This document shows positions 1 to 4,722 of a stretch of DNA of 7,177 nt, one piece after another. Source of the stretch: Parcubacteria group bacterium RIFCSPHIGHO2_01_FULL_47_10b (GTDB taxonomy: Bacteria > Patescibacteriota > Minisyncoccia > 2-01-FULL-47-10); the NCBI GenBank assembly GCA_001824325.1, contig MHXC01000032.1, forward strand, positions 1 through 7,177, given 5' to 3'. The first letter of the stretch is position 1. The number at the start of each line of letters is the position of its first letter. The notes beneath the pieces are model-generated. The model was not told the origin of the DNA, made no database searches, and saw only the letters and a program-made list of their open reading frames with translations. The position numbers and the translations under genes are program-made.

Positions 1-89
1 ATTTGAGATTATCTAATGCGTCTGGTAAAATATAGTACGATACCCCATAAATTACCCGCCATCAACAAAAAAACGCGGCAATTTGTCTT

Positions 90-341
90 ATGGCAACCAA
101 TTTGGTGCTGCCCATTCCTATGATCACCATTGGCACGACCAAGCGATCCATTGCAAAATTCTGGGCAGGCATGGGTGTATTAGCGCAACATTAGGACAGC
201 TTTGCGGAATACGTTATTACACGGAAACAATGGGGAGTACTGCAAAAGCAACTGTATACAACAGAAAAGGTTAGTCTAGTTCAACTGAAAAACTTCAGAG
301 AGATCTATGTGTTTCCGAAGTTATTGACGTTTGGGGTGTAA
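90..341 (+). pseudogene. Possible broken small ORF with an in-frame TAG
   Basis: From an ATG at 90 to a TAA at 339-341 one frame stays open except for a TAG at 192-194. The two halves (34 and 48 codons) read like a single protein: a hydrophobic start (ATNLVLPIPMITIG), then TKRSIAKFWAGMG, then after the stop FAEYVITRKQWGVLQ and FREIYVFPKLLTF. I do not recognise the family. No Shine-Dalgarno is visible. A second short frame (ATG at 16, stop at 121-123) ends where this one becomes protein-like, so a frameshift near 120 is also possible. The opposite strand is also partly open here (PMVIIGMG, then YYILPDALDNL after a TGA), which weakens the call. It may be a decayed gene, a sequencing error, or chance. 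The gap in real coding sequence continues to position 580. Confidence 0.25.
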
Positions 342-525
342 GCTTTCCCGCCTGTGCTGGTGTGTTCCTCGATCGTAATGGCGCTCGAAATATTCGTCCT
401 TCGCAACTTGAATAACCTCCTCTGCTAATTTTCCCCTGAATCATTTTGGGAGCTCTATAGAGCCAACAAGCTTTTGCACAAGTGTAATATTTTTTGAATA
501 TTTTTTCATTATAGTACGGTTCCAT
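321..525 (-). pseudogene. Frameshifted remnant resembling a DUF2779/Cas4-like N-terminus
   Basis: From an ATG at 525 the reading starts YYNEKIFKKYYTCAKACWLY. This has the look of the N-terminus of DUF2779 and Cas4-type PD-(D/E)XK proteins, where a cysteine followed by K and W-L-Y opens the domain. After residue 32 (MIQGK) the coding-like signal jumps to another frame, open from 440 to a TAA at 321-323, reading LAEEVIQVAKDEYFERHYDR. The original frame runs on to 295 as low-complexity, shadow-like sequence. Families of this type are several hundred residues long, so at about 67 residues this would be a decayed stub even if the frameshift were repaired. It lies 55 bp downstream of the 2H gene on the same strand. 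The family resemblance comes from pattern memory, not a search. The nucleotide-level frame jump is seen directly. Confidence 0.33.
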
Positions 526-580
526 AGTTCACTCTAGTATTGCACATGGTAAATAAAATAATAATAATTAAACCTTTCAA

Positions 581-1120
581 TTATAAGCTGAACTCTTTAC
601 AAACACTCCTCGCCTCATTTTCATCTTTTGTCACTATCACAATATTGTCAAACTGACATTCGAAATATGGCCTTCTCTGGTTCACAAAATTCCAAACATC
701 AGAAAAGATTTCTTCCCTAATATCGGTATGCGCAACCGATGCATGAAGCTTTGAGTCAATCCCGTCGAACGGCGTTGACCACTGCACCCAGCTTTCTTTG
801 CGTAGTCTTTGGTGAAGCTGTGCCCGTAATCCTTGGAGCGGGTTAGTCGGAATTACGTCAATATAAATTACATCATGTCCAAAACTACCGAACCCCTCAA
901 GTACGTATGGCGCAGGTGTATTGGTTGAACAAAATTTTTCAACGAGCGCTTCGAGCTTCAAAACATCGCCCACTTCAAAAAAATTCTTCAATGTCAGGTG
1001 CGGGGGCGACTGTATCCTCGTAGCGCCTGTAATACCAAATTTGTTTGCAACATCATGCTGCAAGCTCAGAATGAAATCGTGCGCTTCTCCGGTAATAAGA
1101 TGAAAGAGTGCGTATTGCAT
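581..1120 (-). CDS. 2H phosphoesterase (2'-5' RNA ligase family)
   Basis: A 179-residue protein with the two signature motifs of the 2H superfamily: H41-L-T-L (in PPHLTLKNFF) and H126-A-S-V (in KLHASVAH). They are spaced by about 85 residues, as expected for two halves of the bilobal fold. In this family the two histidines catalyse cyclic-phosphate or 2'-5' phosphodiester chemistry on RNA ends or nucleotides. Typical members are 170-200 residues, so it looks complete and cytosolic. It has no signal peptide or membrane segment. The ATG at 1120 is 23 bp after the stop of the HD gene with no Shine-Dalgarno, so it is probably expressed from the same mRNA as the two upstream genes. The real substrate cannot be read from sequence. 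tRNA-fragment repair, 2'-5' or cyclic-nucleotide hydrolysis, and NAD-derived cyclic phosphates are all possible. Confidence 0.85.
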   Translation of the reverse strand: MQYALFHLITGEAHDFILSLQHDVANKFGITGATRIQSPPHLTLKNFFEVGDVLKLEALVEKFCSTNTPAPYVLEGFGSFGHDVIYIDVIPTNPLQGLRAQLHQRLRKESWVQWSTPFDGIDSKLHASVAHTDIREEIFSDVWNFVNQRRPYFECQFDNIVIVTKDENEARSVCKEFSL

Positions 1121-1143
1121 ACAAACGATGGTGGAATCAAAAA

Positions 1144-1743
1144 TTATCCCGCAAATAGCTCCTCTTTCTGTTCCTCAAAATATGACATAAGCGCTTGCAA
1201 CAAGTCATCTAGGCCTGCTGTTTTGAAGTCAATGCCGTCGATTTTGCCACCTCGCATCTCGGTATATTTTTCGAGTGTAATGCCGTGATCTTTATAAAAT
1301 GTACCCTGGTCAATGCTCACATTTAATGTCGGGATAAAAGTATCTAGTAATCGAACAAGTTTGCTCTCAGTATCTTTCTCTGCTTCAAAATTTTCGATAG
1401 CCTGGATCATCTCAGGAAATTCCTTATAGTCTTTCTTGAGCTCAATAAGTGCCTGCTCTTCCCGCTCATGTTGGGACTGAATGTGTTCCTTTGAGGCCGT
1501 AAACGCCGGGGTGTCGCCCGCATACACTTCAACAAGATCGTGTGCCAATGCGTACTGAAATATCTTCGCGAGATCAACTTTGAGTTTTAGGTGCTCGGCA
1601 ATCTGCCAACATACGAGCGCAAGCTGATAACTATGCTCCGCGTCATTTTCGTACGATGCCCTCCCTTTGATCTGAACCACGCGCTCAATTGCCCGCAACC
1701 GGTTCGAAAGTTTCATTATTTTGATGATAGGGTCGATGTTCAT
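1144..1743 (-). CDS. HD-domain phosphohydrolase (YfbR/HDDC2-like)
   Basis: A 199-residue protein with the metal-binding pattern of the HD_3 group. H37 lies in ENDAEHSYQLAL, the HD pair H68-D69 and E72 in ALAHDLVEVYAGDTPAF, and a later aspartate D134 in LVRLLDTF. The phrase HDLVEVYAGDT is characteristic of the 5'-deoxynucleotidase YfbR and HDDC2 relatives, which remove phosphate from (deoxy)nucleoside monophosphates with a divalent metal. R18 and R21, before the first histidine, also fit that group. The length is normal for the family and the protein is mostly helical and soluble. The ATG at 1743 overlaps the TGA of the upstream gene in an ATGA, with no Shine-Dalgarno, which indicates translational coupling. 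A nucleotidase role is established for the family; the actual nucleotide is unknown here. Confidence 0.87.
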   Translation of the reverse strand: MNIDPIIKIMKLSNRLRAIERVVQIKGRASYENDAEHSYQLALVCWQIAEHLKLKVDLAKIFQYALAHDLVEVYAGDTPAFTASKEHIQSQHEREEQALIELKKDYKEFPEMIQAIENFEAEKDTESKLVRLLDTFIPTLNVSIDQGTFYKDHGITLEKYTEMRGGKIDGIDFKTAGLDDLLQALMSYFEEQKEELFAG

Positions 1744-2267
1744 AAAATCATTGCATTATGATTGATTATTTTATTTAGTATAGCAAGCGCTGGTGATACC
1801 GTTAGGACAAACTGCTCTCTGGTTAGTCGAGATTGACTTATCCGTATCAGACCACATAGTATCCGAACATCGGGATGTATTTTTTTCCGTCTTTCTGTGC
1901 CCGCCACCCAGTAGCCTATATTTCCTCGCGCCTGTGATACAGGATCAAGCTCTGCCAAGACCTGTAGGCAGGACAAGCACCAATTTGCCGGACTTAGGGG
2001 AACTGAGACTTTTCCGATCTCCAGTGGTCCTCCATAGGGTCCTATATACAGGTTGTTGTCGACCTGACGGGCCCCCTTGAGTGCTATCCAATAGTGACTA
2101 CGAACCTCGGCGCATGGAAATGCTTGATTGATGCAGTTCAGACACCAGTCTCCATGACTTGGAGTATGGCCGCAGGCACTCCGCGAACCAGGTCTGCCGA
2201 AATTATCCTTCAACTCTTGCCAACTCTGCGAGTTGGGATTGGTACTCAAAATCCTGTCAACGATCAT
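1740..2267 (-). CDS. Hypothetical protein with two WCLxC cysteine knuckles
   Basis: A 175-residue protein that I do not recognise. It has two matching cysteine pairs 55 residues apart: D-W-C42-L-N-C45 and N-W-C97-L-S-C100. Before the first pair stand C32, H34 and H38 (ACGHTPSHG), with C52 and H58 after it, so one or two zinc sites are plausible. The repeated W-C-L-x-C suggests an internal duplication of a zinc-ribbon-like half-site. The C-terminal 50 residues (SRLTREQFVLTVSPALAILN) look helical. There is no signal peptide and no convincing membrane segment. It is the first gene of a three-gene unit, preceded by a perfect -10 box and a strong Shine-Dalgarno, and its TGA overlaps the ATG of the HD gene. 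Gene order suggests it partners or regulates the HD and 2H enzymes; this is inference. The function is unknown. Confidence 0.8.
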   Translation of the reverse strand: MIVDRILSTNPNSQSWQELKDNFGRPGSRSACGHTPSHGDWCLNCINQAFPCAEVRSHYWIALKGARQVDNNLYIGPYGGPLEIGKVSVPLSPANWCLSCLQVLAELDPVSQARGNIGYWVAGTERRKKIHPDVRILCGLIRISQSRLTREQFVLTVSPALAILNKIINHNAMIL

Positions 2268-2275
2268 GTATGATT

Positions 2276-2281
2276 CCTCCT
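2276..2281 (-). promoter_or_regulatory. Strong Shine-Dalgarno of the cysteine-knuckle gene
   Basis: AGGAGG within GAGAGGAGG lies 8 bases before the ATG at 2267, the ideal spacing. It fixes that start codon. No other intact gene in the window has a comparable site, so this gene is probably translated more strongly or is regulated differently from its neighbours. Confidence 0.8.
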
Positions 2282-2307
2282 CTCCCTAGAATGTACTATA
2301 TTCTTAC

Positions 2308-2313
2308 ATTATA
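2308..2313 (-). promoter_or_regulatory. Sigma-70-type -10 box (TATAAT) for the three-gene unit
   Basis: A perfect TATAAT sits in the 76-bp gap between the Nudix stop and the cysteine-knuckle gene. It would give transcription starting near 2301 and a leader of about 34 bases carrying the Shine-Dalgarno. The -35 region is weak: the nearest TTG-containing hexamer (TTGCAT) is spaced only 15 bases away, so the promoter may need an activator or have no functional -35. Position and leader length fit well. Confidence 0.5.
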
Positions 2314-2343
2314 TTTGAACCTACAAAAATGCAATGGGTGGTC

Positions 2344-2787
2344 TCATTTGTATTTTTCAAAATACTCCGGAAATTTCGAAAAGCTATACTGAAACCCTTT
2401 GTGAAGTGGCGTAGGCAGTTTATCCAATCGAAACCATCCTATTGCTTCCATTTTTTCTAGCTCATTCATTTTTGCTTCTTTCGGATCTATTTTCACGAAG
2501 AACGGTACTGCGACCCAATGTGTTTTACGCCCTTCGTGCTCTCGGAAAATATCGTGGGCAGGTACGCGCTCTTGAATTTCTCCCTGACATCCATATTCTT
2601 CAAAAATTTCACGCAATACATTCTGCTCTAAAGTCATGCCAAAATCTAGTTTACCAGATCCAGGATCCCATCGTCCATTTTCATCCCTGTAATTCTTTCG
2701 TTTATGAAATAGGAAATTGCCTTTACCGTCGTTGCAGTAAAATGGAGTTGAAATACCTATGTAATCAGTGCCAATTTGCATAATCAT
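2344..2787 (-). CDS. Nudix hydrolase
   Basis: A 147-residue protein with a Nudix box from G45 to C67. The catalytic core REIFEEYGC (R59, E60, E63, E64, G66) is intact, but the usual glutamate after G-x5 is replaced by M51 (GKLDFGMTLEQ). The family hydrolyses nucleoside diphosphates linked to another group, using Mg2+ held by the REUxEE glutamates. Because those remain, activity is likely. The substrate cannot be assigned. Length fits a single-domain Nudix enzyme. The ATG at 2787 overlaps the TGA of the upstream gene (ATGA) with no Shine-Dalgarno, implying translational coupling. A second ATG two codons later (M3) is a possible alternative start. The protein is soluble and probably cleans up or converts a nucleotide derivative. 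Confidence 0.9.
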   Translation of the reverse strand: MIMQIGTDYIGISTPFYCNDGKGNFLFHKRKNYRDENGRWDPGSGKLDFGMTLEQNVLREIFEEYGCQGEIQERVPAHDIFREHEGRKTHWVAVPFFVKIDPKEAKMNELEKMEAIGWFRLDKLPTPLHKGFQYSFSKFPEYFEKYK

Positions 2788-3260
2788 CTATCATGTAAAT
2801 TTATTCCCAGCACAGTCGCCAACGTTGGATGCGCATAATATGCAACTGCATTATAGCTCGGATCAACCAACTCGATCATTTCCATCTCCACGCGCTTAAT
2901 AATGCCAAACCCTGGCTTGCCAAGATATGTTTTTTTGAATGTTTCATAATCACTGACAGTGAAATCAGCATATCCGCGCTCCGGGCGTTTCGGGTCTGGA
3001 CGTCGAATTTTTAGCAGCCGAAGTTCTCCAGCCACAGTTACAATGGGGACAACGTGAAACACCGGACCCATGGCTGTTTCTTGGACAACTGGACCGAGCT
3101 GGTTGGCAATGCGAACCATATCCTCGTACTCATCAGCGCTCTGTGTAAATACGCAGGCATAATTAACCGGCGCATGCTGCTGGTTTGTATACGCAATACT
3201 AAGCCGCTGCGCTTCGGCAACGATTTGTTGGATGAGGGTTGTGAGATTGGTGGTGGCCAT
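2784..3260 (-). CDS. Conserved-looking protein of unknown function
   Basis: A 158-residue soluble protein from the ATG at 3260. An in-frame ATG at 3308 would add 16 residues, but that extension is encoded across a run of eight T and does not look like a natural N-terminus. The body is dense and well ordered: PVNYACVFTQ (31-40), LGPVVQETAMGPVFHV (55-70), LRLLKIRRPDPKRPERGYAD (80-99), FTVSDYETF and MIELVDPSYN. The alternating strands, and the pattern of an N-terminal strand, a 'GPVV.ET..GP' strand pair and a C-terminal 'MIELVDP' strand, recall VOC/YecM-like folds. I cannot confirm this and assign no function. It is translationally coupled to the Nudix gene by ATGA, which suggests a shared pathway. 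It starts 64 bp after the EEP gene, with no Shine-Dalgarno. Confidence 0.78.
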   Translation of the reverse strand: MATTNLTTLIQQIVAEAQRLSIAYTNQQHAPVNYACVFTQSADEYEDMVRIANQLGPVVQETAMGPVFHVVPIVTVAGELRLLKIRRPDPKRPERGYADFTVSDYETFKKTYLGKPGFGIIKRVEMEMIELVDPSYNAVAYYAHPTLATVLGINLHDR

Positions 3261-3324
3261 AGTGATGTGACGTGCCTGGCAAAAAAAATCTCTGATTAAT
3301 TGGTACAATGGGATACAAATTTCT

Positions 3325-4074
3325 TCACAGTTCGATTGTCGTTAGAATTGGCAAGTGATCCGAGCATTCAGATTTCAAAATTTTAGATTCAACCACCTTC
3401 ACATCAGGAGTTACAAATACATAATCTAATCGCCAGATAAGCTTATCAACGACTCGCCCATCATGTTCAAACGGTTTATTGGCAAAAGTAAGCTCAGATA
3501 GATTGGGTCCAGCATGCTGCAACAATGCGCTTATCTTCTTTACAGGATAACTTTCGGGTAGCGCATTAAAGTCACCAGTAAATATGTACGAACTCTTTTT
3601 CTCTTTGAGTATCGTGCAAAGCCGGTCTGCTTCTTTGATACGCCGATCGGTAATTTCATTGGCTGGCGAGTATGTAAGGTGTGTCGTACCAACAGTCAAC
3701 GATTTATCACCTATCTTTAGCTCGGCTTCAACATACACGCGACCCTGCAGGGTATAATCTTCGCCAGGATCTGGATGGGGGTCCTGTACAAAATGATATA
3801 TTTCTCGTGCTATGGGAAATTTTGTATATATGCCGTCCCCCACCTCGAACGAGTATCCCTCGTATTCTGGCCATGATTGCGCTGTCTTATACATGTGGTT
3901 CATGGAAAGCGCATCAGCAAGCAACGCTGGAGTATCACGAAAATTATTTTCTTCAGCTCCGCGAGTGAGCTCTTGAAGGCACGCGATATCCGGACCGACA
4001 GATTTAATATATGCAGCGATGTCTTCAATACGCTCTTTGTATAAGATATTCCATTGGAGGATGGTGAGGGTCAT
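3325..4074 (-). CDS. Endonuclease/exonuclease/phosphatase (EEP) family hydrolase
   Basis: A 249-residue protein starting MTLTILQWNIL. All family motifs are present in order: Q7-W-N9, E35 in ACLQELT, H132 in GTTHLTYS, D168-F-N170 in TGDFNALP, D217 in RLDYVF, and S238-D239-H240 in CSDHLP. This Mg2+-dependent fold cleaves phosphoesters in DNA, RNA, nucleotides or phospholipids; the set of residues predicts an active enzyme but not the substrate. There is no signal peptide, so it acts in the cytoplasm. The frame is open further upstream to 4140, but that would put coding sequence inside tRNA-Ala, so the ATG at 4074 is chosen. It begins only 25 bp after the tRNA, suggesting a shared transcript processed at the tRNA 3' end. 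No Shine-Dalgarno is visible. Confidence 0.9.
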   Translation of the reverse strand: MTLTILQWNILYKERIEDIAAYIKSVGPDIACLQELTRGAEENNFRDTPALLADALSMNHMYKTAQSWPEYEGYSFEVGDGIYTKFPIAREIYHFVQDPHPDPGEDYTLQGRVYVEAELKIGDKSLTVGTTHLTYSPANEITDRRIKEADRLCTILKEKKSSYIFTGDFNALPESYPVKKISALLQHAGPNLSELTFANKPFEHDGRVVDKLIWRLDYVFVTPDVKVVESKILKSECSDHLPILTTIEL

Positions 4075-4099
4075 TGATCGAATATTCGCCGATAAAACT

Positions 4100-4170
4100 T
4101 GGACCCAGGGGGAATCGGACCCCCGACTCGTCCATGCCATGGACGCGTGTTACCGCTATACTATGGGCCC
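4100..4170 (-). tRNA. tRNA-Ala(GGC)
   Basis: A 71-base cloverleaf. The acceptor stem GGGCCCA/TGGGTCC has a G3:U70 wobble, the main identity signal for alanyl-tRNA synthetase, and the discriminator is A. The anticodon stem CGTCC/GGACG encloses the loop ATGGCAT, giving anticodon GGC (reads GCC and GCU). The T stem is GGGGG/CCCCC. The D stem has one A-C mismatch. The T loop reads TCCGATT, so position 55 is C instead of the nearly universal U. CCA is not encoded and must be added by CCA-transferase. It lies 41 bp downstream of tRNA-Arg on the same strand. Confidence 0.95.
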
Positions 4171-4211
4171 ATGTATTGGATTGTAAGCGCCATGCCCGCG
4201 CGATCACACCA

Positions 4212-4283
4212 TACCCTCGGAGGGAATTGAACCCCCATTGTTTCCTTAGGACGGAACTGTTCTATCCGTTGAACTACGAGGGC
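4212..4283 (-). tRNA. tRNA-Arg(CCT)
   Basis: A 72-base cloverleaf. The acceptor stem is GCCCTCG/CGAGGGT (first pair G-U) with discriminator A, and the D stem GTTC/GAAC is perfect. The anticodon loop GTCCTAA gives anticodon CCU, which decodes AGG. The anticodon stem GTTCC/GGAAA pairs at four of five positions (G27-A43 mismatch), and position 32 is G instead of a pyrimidine. The T loop TTCAATT is standard. CCA is not encoded. It is the first of two tandem tRNA genes between the pilus block and the EEP gene. Confidence 0.94.
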
Positions 4284-4346
4284 GTTCAGTGCCGGACATC
4301 GCGATCTGTGTCAAGCAATGTAATATAATTTACAACAACGCTCTCT

Positions 4347-4377
4347 AGTATATTACCTAGATCACTATAATCTGCAA
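4347..4377 (-). promoter_or_regulatory. Possible promoter upstream of the tRNA pair
   Basis: Downstream of the pilus genes, TTGCAG (4377-4372) is followed after 16 bases by TAATAT (4355-4350), or after 19 by TATACT (4352-4347). Transcription would start about 60 bases before tRNA-Arg. The area is AT-rich, so chance matches are likely. A better -35 (TTGACA at 4314-4309) has no acceptable -10. Confidence 0.25.
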
Positions 4378-4387
4378 GGTTTCGCGC

Positions 4388-4415
4388 AGCCGCACAGCTC
4401 CACAGCCCAGCGGCT
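4388..4415 (-). terminator. GC-rich hairpin after the pilus block
   Basis: AGCCGC at 4415-4410 pairs with GCGGCT at 4393-4388. Inside, a further GCT/AGC pair set is separated from the outer stem by a symmetric 3/3 internal loop, with a GTGG apical loop. It lies 9 bases after the TAG of the last pilus gene. No U-tract follows, so it is not a canonical intrinsic terminator. It could instead stabilise the 3' end of the mRNA. Confidence 0.35.
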
Positions 4416-4424
4416 CCACCACGG

Positions 4425-4718
4425 CTAAAACGGATTGCTGTACGACTTCTGACCAATGGCCTCATTGTGTGCTTTGTCTTCGGCGATCTGATCAATCACT
4501 TCGTTATACAGTTTCTCGTTCAATACTTCGCGCTTAAACAGCGGTGTTTGTTGGGGCTGCTCGGGGGTGCTTAAAATGTAACGCGTGTAAATCACGCCGA
4601 GGTACAAAATAATAAATAGACAAAATAGCACCATGAGCCCGAGTCCGAAATGCCCTCGGATGAATTTCACGGCTGGCTGTTTCGACAAGGTTTGCAATTG
4701 TGATTTCAGTTTTCCCAT
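4425..4718 (-). CDS. Small single-pass membrane protein of the pilus cluster
   Basis: A 97-residue protein from the ATG at 4718, four bases after the pilO stop. An upstream in-frame ATG at 4745 is rejected because it overlaps the conserved end of pilO. The layout is a basic N-terminus (GKLKSQLQTLSKQPAVKFIR), one membrane span at about 24-44 (GLGLMVLFCLFIILYLGVIY), a proline/glutamine linker (STPEQPQQTPLF) and a charged helical tail of about 35 residues (EVLNEKLYNEVIDQIAEDKA). The positive-inside rule places the tail outside the cytoplasm. I do not recognise a named family. Its place directly after pilO, where Gram-negative bacteria have the lipoprotein gene pilP, suggests it joins the PilN/PilO platform. 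It has no lipobox, so it is not an obvious PilP. Confidence 0.82.
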   Translation of the reverse strand: MGKLKSQLQTLSKQPAVKFIRGHFGLGLMVLFCLFIILYLGVIYTRYILSTPEQPQQTPLFKREVLNEKLYNEVIDQIAEDKAHNEAIGQKSYSNPF

Positions 4719-4722
4719 AAAA

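Noticed and set aside
1..580. Alternative genetic code (TGA or TAG read as sense) to rescue the left-end frames
   Set aside because: TGA ends the cysteine-knuckle, Nudix, EEP and 158-residue genes, and TAG ends the last pilus gene, so both are normal stops here.
1793..2080. 95-codon plus-strand open frame opposite the cysteine-knuckle gene
   Set aside because: The minus-strand gene has a promoter, Shine-Dalgarno and coupling; the plus frame has none of these.
3281..3288. Run of eight A (T on the minus strand) as a terminator
   Set aside because: No stable stem precedes it on the minus strand, and it lies upstream of the next start codon.
4079..4088. Ten-base palindrome CGAATATTCG just before the EEP start
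   Set aside because: A 10-base palindrome is expected by chance about once per thousand bases; there is no second copy or other operator evidence.
4075..4140. Upstream extension of the EEP reading frame to an ATG at 4140
   Set aside because: It would place coding sequence inside tRNA-Ala, and the natural family start MTLTILQWN lies at 4074.
4309..4314. Perfect TTGACA -35 box upstream of tRNA-Arg
   Set aside because: At 17 bases spacing the -10 would be CACTGA, and the start would fall within the tRNA itself.
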